Positions 55,160 through 64,000 of a stretch of DNA of 64,000 nucleotides are shown one piece after another; the first letter of the stretch is position 1, and each line of letters opens with the position of its first letter. Source of the stretch: Solibacillus daqui. Lineage in GTDB: Bacteria > Bacillota > Bacilli > Bacillales_A > Planococcaceae. The notes beneath the pieces are model-generated. The model had not been told where the DNA came from, did no database searches, and saw only the letters and a list, made by a program, of their open reading frames with translations. The translations under genes were made by a program, and so were the position numbers. The stretch is taken from NCBI RefSeq assembly GCF_028747805.1, contig NZ_CP114887.1, positions 2,659,501 to 2,723,500 on the forward strand, read 5' to 3'.

Positions 55160-55210
55160 AACTACTTCGTATCATCCATCTTCAGTACCGCCATGAACGC
55201 TTCTTGTGGT
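55160..55210. other. Right attachment site in the lepA 3' end
   Basis: Thirty-five bases identical to 46120-46154, covering the lepA stop codon and last ~10 codons. Integration here keeps lepA's protein sequence intact. Confidence 0.85.
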
Positions 55211-56991
55211 ACTTCTACTGAACCGACTTGTTTCATACGTTTTTTACCAGCTTTTTGCTTATCAAGTAATTTACGCTTACGTGAAATGTCACCACCGTAA
55301 CATTTTGCAAGTACGTTTTTACCCATTGATTTAATCGTTGAACGAGCAATGATTTTTTGACCAATTGCTGCTTGAACTGGTACCTCGAATTGTTGACGAG
55401 GAATTAATTCTTTTAACTTCTCTACGATTACTTTTCCGCGCTCATAGGCAAAGTCTTTGTGTACGATGAAGCTTAATGCATCGACTTGCTCACCGTTTAA
55501 TAGGATGTCCATTTTGTTTAACTTCGAAGGTTTGTAACCAATTAACTCATAGTCAAATGACGCATACCCTTTTGTATTTGATTTTAAGAAATCAAAGAAG
55601 TCATACACGATTTCCGCTAATGGCATTTCATAGACGATTTTTACACGTGTATCATCGATATAATCCATCCCAGAGAAGTTACCACGTTTCTTTTGACAAA
55701 GCTCCATAACAGCCCCTACGTAATCGTTTGGTACCATAATTGTTGCTTTTACATATGGTTCTTCGATTTTATCGATTTTTTGTGGGTCTGGCATCATTGA
55801 TGGGTTGTCCACTTTTAATACTGTACCATCTGTTTTTGTTACTTCATAAATTACAGAAGGCGCTGTTGTAATTAAATCAATATTAAACTCACGCTCGATA
55901 CGCTCTTGGATAATTTCCATGTGTAATAGACCTAAGAAACCACAACGGAAACCAAAGCCTAATGCTTGAGATGTTTCTGCTTCATATTGTAATGCTGAGT
56001 CATTTAACTCTAATTTTTCTAAAGCTTCACGTAGGTCGTTATACTTCGCTGTGTCGATTGGGTAAAGACCGCAGTATACCATTGGATTTAACTTACGGTA
56101 ACCAGCTAATGGCTCTTTTGCTCCGCGACTACCTGCAAACGTAACTGTATCACCTACACGTGTATCTTGTACGTTTTTAATCGATGCTGTTAAGTAACCT
56201 ACGTCACCTACTGTTAATTCTTTTTGAGCTACAGATTTTGGTGTATGAACTCCAACTTCGATTACCTCGAATTCAGCTCCTGTTGCCATCATGCGGATAG
56301 TATCGCCCGCTTTTACCGTACCATTAATGATACGAATCGAGATAATTACCCCTTTATAAGCATCATAAACAGAGTCGAAAATTAACGCTTGTAGTGGAGC
56401 ATCTGGGTCGCCTTGTGGTGCAGGTACTTTTTCTACGATTTGCTCTAAAATGTCTTCAATACCAATTCCTGCTTTTGCAGAAGCTAATACTGCCTCTGAA
56501 GCATCTAAACCGATTACATCTTCTACCTCTTGGCGTACGCGCTCTGGGTCAGCAGCTGGTAAATCGATTTTGTTGATAACCGGTAAGATTTCTAGATCGT
56601 TATCAAGTGCAAGGTATACGTTTGCTAATGTTTGTGCTTCAATCCCTTGTGCAGCGTCTACTACTAAGATCGCCCCTTCACAAGCCGCTAACGAACGAGA
56701 TACCTCATATGTGAAATCGACGTGACCTGGTGTGTCGATTAAATGGAATGTATATTCCTCGCCATTTTTTGCAATGTATTTTAATTGCACGGCATTTAAT
56801 TTGATTGTAATTCCGCGCTCACGCTCTAAATCCATAGAGTCTAAAAGTTGTGATTTCATTTCTCGTTGCGCAACTGTTTTTGTTTTTTCTAAAATACGGT
56901 CAGCTAACGTTGATTTCCCGTGGTCGATATGCGCGATTATCGAGAAATTTCGGATATTTTCTTGACGTTTTAAGCGTTGTTCTCGGTTCAT
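55162..56991 (-). CDS. lepA: Elongation factor 4 (LepA)
   Basis: 609 residues. GTPase motifs AHIDHGKST (G1), DTPGH (G3) and [10 protein letters not shown] (G4), EF-G-like domains, and the unique C-terminal domain ending [11 protein letters not shown] ribosome-associated GTPase that helps biogenesis and recovery of translation under stress. Start after AGGAGAGG. The integrated element follows directly; hemW-hrcA-grpE-dnaK, which follow lepA in most Bacillales, are not here. Confidence 0.97.
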   Translation of the reverse strand: MNREQRLKRQENIRNFSIIAHIDHGKSTLADRILEKTKTVAQREMKSQLLDSMDLERERGITIKLNAVQLKYIAKNGEEYTFHLIDTPGHVDFTYEVSRSLAACEGAILVVDAAQGIEAQTLANVYLALDNDLEILPVINKIDLPAADPERVRQEVEDVIGLDASEAVLASAKAGIGIEDILEQIVEKVPAPQGDPDAPLQALIFDSVYDAYKGVIISIRIINGTVKAGDTIRMMATGAEFEVIEVGVHTPKSVAQKELTVGDVGYLTASIKNVQDTRVGDTVTFAGSRGAKEPLAGYRKLNPMVYCGLYPIDTAKYNDLREALEKLELNDSALQYEAETSQALGFGFRCGFLGLLHMEIIQERIEREFNIDLITTAPSVIYEVTKTDGTVLKVDNPSMMPDPQKIDKIEEPYVKATIMVPNDYVGAVMELCQKKRGNFSGMDYIDDTRVKIVYEMPLAEIVYDFFDFLKSNTKGYASFDYELIGYKPSKLNKMDILLNGEQVDALSFIVHKDFAYERGKVIVEKLKELIPRQQFEVPVQAAIGQKIIARSTIKSMGKNVLAKCYGGDISRKRKLLDKQKAGKKRMKQVGSVEVPQEAFMAVLKMDDTK

Positions 56992-57012
56992 AGTAATTTC
57001 CTCTCCTAATTA

Positions 57013-57052
57013 GAAAAAACACCGCTTTTTCATCGTTCAAAGCTCGGTGTTA
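57013..57052 (-). terminator. spoIIP terminator / lepA leader
   Basis: AACACCG/CGGTGTT stem then TTTTTTC on the minus strand, just upstream of the lepA ribosome site. It separates lepA transcription from spoIIP. The 57053-57257 gap shows nothing else. Confidence 0.75.
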
Positions 57053-57257
57053 TGACGTATGTAAAGAATACCCCACTTACTTTTCTACTAAAATACAGCC
57101 CCTATGCTCTAGTGTTTTTACACAAATGAGCAATAGAGGCCTCTTGTATCTTTAATTATACTATGAAAGTAAGCGATACGACAACAAAGAACACATCTCA
57201 ACAGCGGGCATTTTTTCTAAATTCAATAAAATATGTGCTTTATTAGACGAAAAAATG

Positions 57258-58067
57258 CTACACCATTGATTCAACAAATGCCAAACGAATCGCTTGCGCT
57301 AATACCGCCATTGTCCGCTGAAGTTCTTGCTCTGTATTATCTATACCACCAAATTCAATTAACAGCATATTGGGAGCTAAGTCTTGATTGTAAATCCCAT
57401 CAACACCTTTACCCTCTTTTTTTATAATGCCACGCGATATACCAGGTACAATAGTATTTAATTGTTCACTTAATGCTTTAGCATAAGCTAAATTCGATTC
57501 ATATCCAGCGTGTTCAGCACCGACAACAAATGCAACTTTCGCAAAGTTTTCCTCACCGTAATTCAGTGTTGTCACCTTTCTAGATGCCGAATCCCGATGG
57601 AAATCGATAACTAATTGATATTCGCTTTGTTGCAAATAATCAGCTAACACAGGACGCGCTACTTTATAAGCCTGATGAAATGTGGCATTTGTTAATTTCA
57701 TTTCCGTCATTACATCAAAATCCAAAATATGCGGTGTAATGTCATTCAACTGCAAATAATGCTCCATCATTTGTTGCAACGAATAGATATTCGTTTGCTC
57801 ATCATAAACCGCAGTTAAACCTGTCGCTTGTTCAACAATGGGTTTATACGACTCATGTGAATGTGTATAAAGCATAAGTGCATTAAATGGTTCAGTCTTT
57901 TCCATAATTGGTTCCGGTTCAGGCACATCTGCTGCTGCAAATACAAAATGAGGCTGCTCCTTTTTTTCGGTTGCCATTTTATTATTTGGAAAAGGGAGTT
58001 GCCCAATAATTAGGGGCAGTGTAAATAAAAGGCATAGCAAGATCGTAAAGCGTTTTAGTTTTTGCAA
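57258..58067 (-). CDS. spoIIP: Stage II sporulation protein P
   Basis: About 269 residues. N-terminal membrane anchor (FTILLCLLFTLPLIIG), then the amidase/endopeptidase domain with MLYTHSHESYKP (catalytic His/Glu), IDFHRDS and LLIEFGG. With SpoIID and SpoIIM it degrades septal peptidoglycan for engulfment. It is much shorter than B. subtilis SpoIIP (~400), lacking most of the linker. Start read as TTG at 58067, eight bases after AAAGGG. yqxA, normally between spoIIP and lepA, is missing. Confidence 0.92.
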   Translation of the reverse strand: MQKLKRFTILLCLLFTLPLIIGQLPFPNNKMATEKKEQPHFVFAAADVPEPEPIMEKTEPFNALMLYTHSHESYKPIVEQATGLTAVYDEQTNIYSLQQMMEHYLQLNDITPHILDFDVMTEMKLTNATFHQAYKVARPVLADYLQQSEYQLVIDFHRDSASRKVTTLNYGEENFAKVAFVVGAEHAGYESNLAYAKALSEQLNTIVPGISRGIIKKEGKGVDGIYNQDLAPNMLLIEFGGIDNTEQELQRTMAVLAQAIRLAFVESMV

Positions 58068-58111
58068 ACACATCACCCTTTCTCCAATACGATATGGAGA
58101 AGAGATGAAAA

Positions 58112-59143
58112 TTAGAACGATTTTCTAGCATTTTTTATCCATTCAAAAAGACTTTCACTTAGCAAAATGGCAAACTGAGTTAACCAAAAATCCACCTCTT
58201 TTGGTGTTACAATAAGACGTTCGGGATGGGAGCTAAAGACTTCCTCAAACAACTGACGGCGATCCTCATTTGACCATGTCACCCATTGACCAAAAATCGG
58301 TTCTAATGAAGTTAAATCAAGTTTTTCTTTCGATGAAGTCCAATTAGTTACAGATAATTTACTAGAGGGCTTTCCTTTTTCACTAATTTTCGCTGCAATC
58401 GATTGAAACACAGCCTCTACAGCATCTGCCATTAAAATCGGGGCCTCAACAACTGTAGGAATACCAATTGCGCTTATTGGTACGCTTAACACTTCCTTCG
58501 AAATTTCTTTCCGGTGATTACCTACACCACCACCTGGTTGAATACCCGTATTAGTTAATTGAATTGTACGGCACAGCCTTGCACTGCCACTCGTTGCAAG
58601 TGCATCAATAATAATAACAAGTTCAGGTTTAATGCTTTCTGTTAATGCTTGTACATAATCGCTTGTTTCAAAGCCTGTTTGTGCAGTCACACCTGGGGCA
58701 TACAAAATAAACTCTGGTGATTCAAGCTCTGATTGCTTTTTATGCATCGCGTCAATTACATATGGCCCAATCGCATCTGGTGTTATCGTTTTATTCCCTA
58801 ATCCAATTACTAAAACTCTTGAATCTGCGGTAATGGAGATTTCTTTATGCATCTCATCCAAATAATGTATAAGAGATTCTTGTAATTGCAAAAAGCCGTG
58901 CTGGTCTTCAGAGGTTAATGTTGGGATAGATAATGTAATATAGACCCCTTGTTTTTTTTGAATTTGTCGTTCACCTTCAGCATTTACTTCCACTTTAGTG
59001 ACTTTTACTCGATTTTGCTGTGACTCTTCAATGTGAATACCGCTTTTTTCTTCTAATTTTTCTTTTTGCCGATCATTTGTTTGTAAGACAACTTCTGCTG
59101 CCTCATCTATTAAATCTGTCCGATTCCAAGTTATTTCTTGCAT
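58112..59143 (-). CDS. gpr: Germination protease
   Basis: 343 residues, family A25 aspartic-type protease made as a zymogen. Conserved blocks are RTDLIDEAAEVVL, VIGLGNKTITPDAIGPYVID, GIQPGGGVGNHRKEISKE and IGIPTVVEAP. It degrades SASPs when spores germinate. Start after GGAGGTG. Divergent from rpsT and upstream of spoIIP, the usual order. Confidence 0.95.
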   Translation of the reverse strand: MQEITWNRTDLIDEAAEVVLQTNDRQKEKLEEKSGIHIEESQQNRVKVTKVEVNAEGERQIQKKQGVYITLSIPTLTSEDQHGFLQLQESLIHYLDEMHKEISITADSRVLVIGLGNKTITPDAIGPYVIDAMHKKQSELESPEFILYAPGVTAQTGFETSDYVQALTESIKPELVIIIDALATSGSARLCRTIQLTNTGIQPGGGVGNHRKEISKEVLSVPISAIGIPTVVEAPILMADAVEAVFQSIAAKISEKGKPSSKLSVTNWTSSKEKLDLTSLEPIFGQWVTWSNEDRRQLFEEVFSSHPERLIVTPKEVDFWLTQFAILLSESLFEWIKNARKSF

Positions 59144-59308
59144 TTTAACACCTCCATTAGAAGTGTGTTCAAACTGTCAAGTAAATATTCTTTGCGTTTA
59201 TGTATTGCAATTACTTCAATCCTTTGGTAGAATGATTTTTGTTGTATTGACACATGAATTAAGTGAGAAAATACTCATCTCGTACCTAAATACTAGGAGG
59301 TGAAAGAA

Positions 59309-59557
59309 ATGCCAAACATTAAATCTGCTATTAAACGTGTAAAAGTTAACGAAAAAGCAAACGCTGCTAACGCACAAGCTAAATCAGCTATGCGTACTCA
59401 AGTTAAAAAAGCTGAGCAAGCGATCGCTGCAGGTGCTGATAACACACAAGAATTAGTAGTTGCTGCTTCTAAAGCATTAGATAAAGCTGCTTCTAAAGGT
59501 CTTATCCACAAAAACGTGGCTTCTCGTACAAAGTCTCGTTTAGCGAAAAAAGCTTAA
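59309..59557 (+). CDS. rpsT: 30S ribosomal protein S20
   Basis: 82 residues, Ala/Lys-rich three-helix bundle ([20 protein letters not shown]...[14 protein letters not shown]). Primary 16S rRNA binder. Start after AGGAGGTG. Alone on the plus strand between gpr and holA, as in Bacillus, followed by its own terminator. Confidence 0.97.
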   Translation: MPNIKSAIKRVKVNEKANAANAQAKSAMRTQVKKAEQAIAAGADNTQELVVAASKALDKAASKGLIHKNVASRTKSRLAKKA

Positions 59558-59572
59558 TTTTGTAACTTATAA

Positions 59573-59603
59573 AGTCAACTGTCATTGGACGGTTGGCTTT
59601 TTT
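59573..59603 (+). terminator. rpsT terminator
   Basis: AGTCAACTGTC/GACGGTTGGCT stem and six T. Confidence 0.85.
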
Positions 59604-59619
59604 CGTTGTCTGTAATCAC

Positions 59620-59664
59620 AAAAAAGTAGGTGCTTAGAAAAAAACATTCTTAAACACCTACTTT
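59620..59664 (-). terminator. holA terminator
   Basis: AAAGTAGGTG/CACCTACTTT stem with TTTTTT exit on the minus strand, directly after the holA stop. Confidence 0.8.
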
Positions 59665-59665
59665 G

Positions 59666-60676
59666 CTATAATTTTTTCATTAAAAACAATTCTAAATGAC
59701 GTTCACGATTACCACCTGTCGTTTTCAGCTGCAAATCCACGTCTGCGAGGCTGTAGAGCGCCTGTAACAACCGATAATCACTCGGTCGATTCCTTTGTCC
59801 CGAAATAATTTGAACGCGATACGGATGAATTTTGAGCTGTTTAGCAATTTGTTGTTGGTGATAGCCCTTTTTTTGTAAATAAAAAATATGATTCATCGTT
59901 CGAATATTGCTCGCAAGTAATCCGACCAATTTAATAGGCTCTTCTTTTTGACGGAGTAAATCATGATAAATTTTCAATGCTTCCTCTTGATCATGGTTTA
60001 AATAGGCATTTAACATTTTAAATGCGTCGTGCTCTAATGTTTTTGCTACCAAATCCTCGACTAAACCAATCGTAATTTCTAGTTCTTCCCCTAAATAAAG
60101 CGCCATTTTTTCGATTTCCATTTGAAGCTGTAGCATGCTAGGCCCAACCATTTCAAGAAGCTTACCGATTGCATCCTCTGTAATTGCTTTGCCATGTATT
60201 TGCGCCTCATTTTGTATCCAAACATTCAAATCGTTATTTTGTGGTGTTTCTGCCAGTAATACAACACATTTTTCTTTCATAAGCTTTGTAACTTTTTTAC
60301 GCTCATCTAGCTTTTCGTATGGGGCTATAAATACAGTGACTGCCGTATCTGTCGGATTGTAGAGCCAATTTTCGAGTCGTTTCACATCATGCTCTATTTT
60401 TTCTTTCCCTTTTTCTGTCGCTTTTAAAAATGAAGCAGTCTTAGCTATAATTAATTTACGTTCAGTAAAGAATGGAATCGTATCAGCTTCATCGATTACA
60501 TAATCGATTGGCTGTTCATTTAAATCAAAGGTCATCACTTCTGCTTCTTCTTGTGCACTTAGAGCAACCTTTAATCGATTGATCGTTTCATCAACAAAGT
60601 AGGATTCTTCACCTACTATCAAATATACTGGGGCGAAATTCCCTTTTTTAATATCTTGCCATATTTTTGTTATCAT
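59666..60676 (-). CDS. holA: DNA polymerase III subunit delta
   Basis: 336 residues (YqeN). Clamp-loader subunit that opens the sliding clamp: the start region IYLIVGEESYFVDETINRLK-type reads PVYLIVGEESYFVDETI; the AAA+-like fold lacks a Walker A. C-terminal helical domain LLRQKEEPIKLVGLLASNIR. Start after GGGAGG. Lies between rpsT and the comE block as in Bacillus. Confidence 0.94.
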   Translation of the reverse strand: MITKIWQDIKKGNFAPVYLIVGEESYFVDETINRLKVALSAQEEAEVMTFDLNEQPIDYVIDEADTIPFFTERKLIIAKTASFLKATEKGKEKIEHDVKRLENWLYNPTDTAVTVFIAPYEKLDERKKVTKLMKEKCVVLLAETPQNNDLNVWIQNEAQIHGKAITEDAIGKLLEMVGPSMLQLQMEIEKMALYLGEELEITIGLVEDLVAKTLEHDAFKMLNAYLNHDQEEALKIYHDLLRQKEEPIKLVGLLASNIRTMNHIFYLQKKGYHQQQIAKQLKIHPYRVQIISGQRNRPSDYRLLQALYSLADVDLQLKTTGGNRERHLELFLMKKL

Positions 60677-60925
60677 ATTGGGAACCTCCCTAAGTTGTCG
60701 TACCCTTTAGTATACACATTTTTTTGCAAATTGAGAATGTAGAGTTTGTACATGGCATCATGTGTCAAAACTTGTTTTAATGATTTTTGAAATACCATAG
60801 CTAATTTGTGGATTTTTCTTGAAATTATGTGTCGATAAACCACCTAATAAAGGGAATAATTAGTATTCTATATAGCATTTTAGATGGGATTATTTTATAA
60901 TAATGGCAGATTAGGAGGGATACTT

Positions 60926-61099
60926 ATGGCAGGACATCAAGATCCAAACTACGTAACTGAAAATCCATTTGAGGGTCGTGGCCGCGCAATGAAAGGTAAC
61001 GACTTCCCAGATACAGGTTACGGTTTCGTCGTTGGCGGCGGTTTCTTCATCACAATGTTCATCATTGCGGTTATTGTAGAAGCAGCTGTTCGTTTATAA
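60926..61099 (+). CDS. yqzM: YqzM family small membrane protein
   Basis: 57 residues: a polar N-terminus (NPFEGRGRAMKGNDFPDTGYG) and one C-terminal membrane helix (FVVGGGFFITMFIIAVIVEA). Matches the YqzM family, always next to comEC in Bacillales; function unknown. Start at 60926 after AGGAGGG. The preceding ~250 bases (60677-60925) hold its promoter and that of holA. Confidence 0.88.
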   Translation: MAGHQDPNYVTENPFEGRGRAMKGNDFPDTGYGFVVGGGFFITMFIIAVIVEAAVRL

Positions 61100-61110
61100 T
61101 GCATTAAAAA

Positions 61111-61147
61111 GAGAGCGACTGACTATATTCAGTTGCTCTTTTTTTGA
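61111..61147 (+). terminator. Bidirectional yqzM/comEC terminator
   Basis: AGAGCGACTGA/TCAGTTGCTCT stem with T runs on both exits; lies between convergent yqzM and comEC. Confidence 0.85.
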
Positions 61148-61172
61148 GTATATAAGAATAAGTTTTTCTAAT

Positions 61173-63491
61173 TTATTTCTTTAACAAATCATTCGATGTT
61201 TCCAATTGCATCACACCATCTTTTACACGAAGTTCTATCGTTCCATCATAACCTGTTATTAAATACGGAATTTGTCGTTGTTCAAAACGGGTGATGACAT
61301 CAATATTTGGATGCTTATAGCGATTATTTTCTCCTGCTGTAAAAATTGCAAGTTTGGGAGATGTCTGCTCTACAAACGCTTCAATACTCGATGTTTTACT
61401 GCCATGATGCCCAGTTTTTAATACATCTAGCTGTTCAATTGCCGCACTATATAGCCGTACAATTTCTTCTTCGCCTTCTTTTTCTAAATCACCTGTAAAT
61501 AACATCTTAAACGCTCCCTGACGTACAAGTAGCACAAGCGAATCATTATTTCCCTCATATACCATATCATGTGGCCAAATATAATCAAAACGTACATCGC
61601 CAATTTGCCAGCCATCACCCGCCATTTTTTCTATCAATGTCGTCTTCGTTTTTGCAAGCTCTTCTAATAAATCATTCATTACTGCTTTATCAAGCGAATT
61701 CGGTGTTACATGTACTTCTGAAACGAGAATTTCCCGGAGCACTTCTTCTGCTCCCTCTACATGATCTGCATCAGCATGAGTCAGTATAAACGTATTGATT
61801 TTTTGAATACCACGCCCCTTTAAATAAGGGACAACAACTTGCCTCCCTACCTCAAAAGGTTTATCCCGTTCCTTCCAAGCCTCTTGCTCAAAGTGCAGTA
61901 AACCACCAGCATCAATGACGACAACTGAATTTCGGTGCGGCAATTCAATAACAATACAATCCCCTTGTCCAACATTTACAAAGGCGATTTTTAAATCTCC
62001 ATGCAAATACGTTTGGAAGTGGAAAATAACCGCTGGGATAAGTAATGTAGCAGCCATCTTTTTAAGACTGGAACCTTTATCAAGGAAATAAAATGCCAAT
62101 AACACCGAACCATATAGGACGACGAGCCAAAACATTGACGGTTTTCCAGGATTCCACATTTGAATAATTGGCTGTTGAATAGCGAGAATGAGGTCTGTTA
62201 ACCACAAACGAAGTGGCTTATAAATCGTAAAAATTAGATGATTAATTGGTAGTGGAATAAATGAACAAGTAAGGAGAGCGAGATTAACCGGTAAAATAAT
62301 GAAGGAAAACAGTGGTACAAAAAAGATATTCGCAATAAAAGAAGATAAGCTGATTTCAAAAAAGTGATGTAACAACAGTGGGTAAACGAGGATTTGACAA
62401 ACGAACGTAATAAAAAATGACTGCACCCAAAAATTTTCGTAGCGCGCTAATATACGGCTTGAGTATACAAGACTATACGTAGCCAAATAAGATAATTGAA
62501 AGCCTACCTGATATATCGCACCAGGCTCAATGAGTAAAAAACCAAGCAAACTAAGTGATAAGGCATCGTCCATCGGAATTTTCCAACGAAAATATTGTGC
62601 TAACATAATGAATTCTACAACACTAACAGCACGCCAAATTGACGGTGCGCCACCCGCTAAAACAGCATATATAGGTAATAAAATAAGCAACAATATATTC
62701 GCTAACTCGCGTCGTACACCTAAACGCAGTAATAGTTGAAAAAACAGTAGTGAGACAAGTGCCACATGTAGACCTGAAATTGCAAACAAATGTGTAATGC
62801 CTAGTTTTTGATACGCGCGGTTTAATTCTTCATCCACATTTTCTTGTAGACCGATTAATAGCGCCTGAGCTTCTGCAACGAGCGAGTTTGGAAAGGTTTG
62901 TTCAATATGCTCTTTTAACCAAAAGCGCTGATCATAAATCGGTTGTAGGAACGTTTTTTCCGTACTGACAAGCGTCATGCTTCCAATCTCCACAATGCCG
63001 CGCGCACTTTTACTTTCCAAATACCGCCCCATTAAAAACCCGTAGCGATGCGCTGGAATTGACGGCTCTACTTGCTGTCCTGTTACAAAATAAATTTGCC
63101 CAGCTAATTGCATGGACTGTAATTCATGCTTTTGCTGTTCACTCTTGATTTCGTATGTAACATAGACTTTATTACCTTGCGCATCCTTCATAATGCCACG
63201 CAACATGACACCATTTATTTTGTATTGATCTGTCCAAGTAAGTTCTGCAGGCAACGTCACAGGTTCCTGTAACTTATCTACTTCATAGCTAAAATAACAG
63301 TATGTCAATAAATTAATAGTCACAATCCCTACTAAATGCCATTTCCAAAGCTTTTTATAGAAACAAAATCCAACTAATAACCCGAGTAACCATAATAGCC
63401 TTACCGATTGAAAACTAGCGACAGCACTAATACAAACCGATAAGGCATAGTAAATCCAATTATGCTTGTATAAGTTGACCAAATAAAGCAT
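61173..63491 (-). CDS. comEC: Competence DNA channel ComEC
   Basis: 772 residues. N-terminal membrane segments, an OB-like DUF4131 domain, the multi-helix competence domain (HLFAISGLHVALVSLLFF) and a C-terminal metallo-beta-lactamase domain with FVNVGQGDCIVIELP, THADADHVEGA and TGHHGSKTSS. Transports single-stranded DNA across the membrane. Start at 63491 after GAGGAG, inside the end of comEB (32-base overlap). Longer starts would lack a ribosome site. Confidence 0.96.
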   Translation of the reverse strand: MLYLVNLYKHNWIYYALSVCISAVASFQSVRLLWLLGLLVGFCFYKKLWKWHLVGIVTINLLTYCYFSYEVDKLQEPVTLPAELTWTDQYKINGVMLRGIMKDAQGNKVYVTYEIKSEQQKHELQSMQLAGQIYFVTGQQVEPSIPAHRYGFLMGRYLESKSARGIVEIGSMTLVSTEKTFLQPIYDQRFWLKEHIEQTFPNSLVAEAQALLIGLQENVDEELNRAYQKLGITHLFAISGLHVALVSLLFFQLLLRLGVRRELANILLLILLPIYAVLAGGAPSIWRAVSVVEFIMLAQYFRWKIPMDDALSLSLLGFLLIEPGAIYQVGFQLSYLATYSLVYSSRILARYENFWVQSFFITFVCQILVYPLLLHHFFEISLSSFIANIFFVPLFSFIILPVNLALLTCSFIPLPINHLIFTIYKPLRLWLTDLILAIQQPIIQMWNPGKPSMFWLVVLYGSVLLAFYFLDKGSSLKKMAATLLIPAVIFHFQTYLHGDLKIAFVNVGQGDCIVIELPHRNSVVVIDAGGLLHFEQEAWKERDKPFEVGRQVVVPYLKGRGIQKINTFILTHADADHVEGAEEVLREILVSEVHVTPNSLDKAVMNDLLEELAKTKTTLIEKMAGDGWQIGDVRFDYIWPHDMVYEGNNDSLVLLVRQGAFKMLFTGDLEKEGEEEIVRLYSAAIEQLDVLKTGHHGSKTSSIEAFVEQTSPKLAIFTAGENNRYKHPNIDVITRFEQRQIPYLITGYDGTIELRVKDGVMQLETSNDLLKK

Positions 63492-64000
63492 GCATCTTCT
63501 CCTCAAACGGGAGCAATTCTTCATGGCTAGCGCCTAAAGCACGCAATTTTTCAAGCATGTCAAATGTTAACGCGTATTTTTCATCCTGTAAAAAATCAAT
63601 TTTTGCTTCATCAAATGGAATATGTACAACATTTACATTTGCTTTTGCAAATAATTCTAACGCATACATACTATTTTTATAATCTTTTGCATAGTAGACG
63701 TTTTTAATACCGGCTTGGATAATTGTTTTCGTACATGGTAAGCACGGGAAATGTGTTACATAAAGGTCGGCACCATTTGCCGGTGTACCGTATTTTGCAC
63801 ATTGTAGTAATGCGTTAGTTTCGGCATGAACCGTACGTACACAGTGATTATCCACCACGTAACATCCTTGTTCAATACAATGCTCATCGCCCGAAATCGA
63901 GCCGTTATAGCCACCTGCAATAATGCGTTTTTCGCGAACAATTGTTGCGCCAACAGCTAGGCGTGTACAAGTACTACGCAATGCTAGTAAATGACTTTGT
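63460..64000 (-). CDS. comEB: ComEB, dCMP deaminase family, 5' end off the window
   Basis: The frame is open to the right edge, so about ten N-terminal residues are missing. Zinc motifs HAETNALLQC (His-Ala-Glu) and PCLPCTK identify the dCMP/cytidine deaminase fold; ComEB of Bacillus has the same domain plus a short tail. It precedes and overlaps comEC as in the comEA-EB-EC operon, so comEA should lie just beyond the window. Confidence 0.93.
   Translation of the reverse strand, partial: QSHLLALRSTCTRLAVGATIVREKRIIAGGYNGSISGDEHCIEQGCYVVDNHCVRTVHAETNALLQCAKYGTPANGADLYVTHFPCLPCTKTIIQAGIKNVYYAKDYKNSMYALELFAKANVNVVHIPFDEAKIDFLQDEKYALTFDMLEKLRALGASHEELLPFEEKMHALFGQLIQA

Larger units (their letters stand above)
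46120..55210. mobile_element. Integrated ~9-kb element at the lepA 3' end
   Basis: Delimited by the direct repeats at 46120-46170 and 55160-55210. It contains an intact tyrosine integrase next to the right repeat, phage-type genes (RinA/ArpU-like regulator, MazG-like, Xre fragment), several broken genes and a set of single-gene cassettes with shared promoters and terminators. No capsid, tail, terminase or conjugation genes are present, so it is a degraded prophage or a small satellite-like island. Confidence 0.8.

Noticed and set aside
46120..55210. A complete prophage
   Set aside because: No terminase, portal, capsid, tail, lysis or replication genes are present; only early/accessory genes and fragments remain.

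Overview
The window comes from a low-GC Gram-positive spore former, most likely a Planococcaceae member of the Solibacillus/Lysinibacillus kind. This rests on the spore genes (cotE, gpr, spoIIP), the Bacillus-like orders miaB-ricA-cotE-mutS-mutL-miaA-hfq-(ynbB)-glnR-glnA and lepA-spoIIP-gpr-rpsT-holA-comEC-comEB, AGGAGG-type ribosome sites and AT-rich spacers. No rRNA, tRNA or CRISPR array was seen.

Layout. (1) 1-3320 is the end of a decayed mobile element: a HEPN-like gene cut by the window edge, two copies of a small XtrA-like phage domain (one fused to a membrane protein), an unknown gene, and an integrase that has lost its N-terminus, abutting glnA. (2) 3323-20639 is a conserved minus-strand core for nitrogen control, tRNA modification and mismatch repair, with a c-di-GMP protein inserted and two inverted copies of a ~215-bp intergenic repeat. 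(3) 20640-46119 is accessory metabolism: flavohaemoglobin; an L,D-transpeptidase; a BltR-like/polyamine acetyltransferase/flavin amine oxidase cluster; a multicopper oxidase-ZIP transporter-TatA-TatC cluster; a PLP aminotransferase; a DUF2089 operon; formiminoglutamase with a glutamate symporter; and the lutABC lactate operon with its GntR regulator. Next to the last lies a free-standing biotin-carrier domain cut from pyruvate carboxylase that shares an operator-like dyad with lutA. Several frameshifted gene remnants lie in the spacers. (4) 46120-55210 is a ~9-kb integrated element bounded by a near-perfect 51-bp repeat of the lepA 3' end. It has an intact tyrosine integrase at the lepA side and no virion genes. 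(5) 55162-64000 is core again: translation (lepA, rpsT), sporulation (spoIIP, gpr), DNA polymerase delta and competence (comEC, comEB, the latter cut by the window edge).

The most unusual feature is inside region 4. All eight minus-strand genes between 47.5 and 52.4 kb end in the same hairpin family with a shared ATAATAAAAAGCC flank. Three of them start from near-identical promoters whose spacer carries the same CATTCC motif. One further promoter/terminator pair seems to have lost its gene. This looks like an array of independent one-gene cassettes, which include two look-alike two-helix/coiled-coil membrane proteins, a solitary HicB, and an Ntn-hydrolase-like protein. It is the best candidate here for an undescribed (perhaps phage-exclusion) system.
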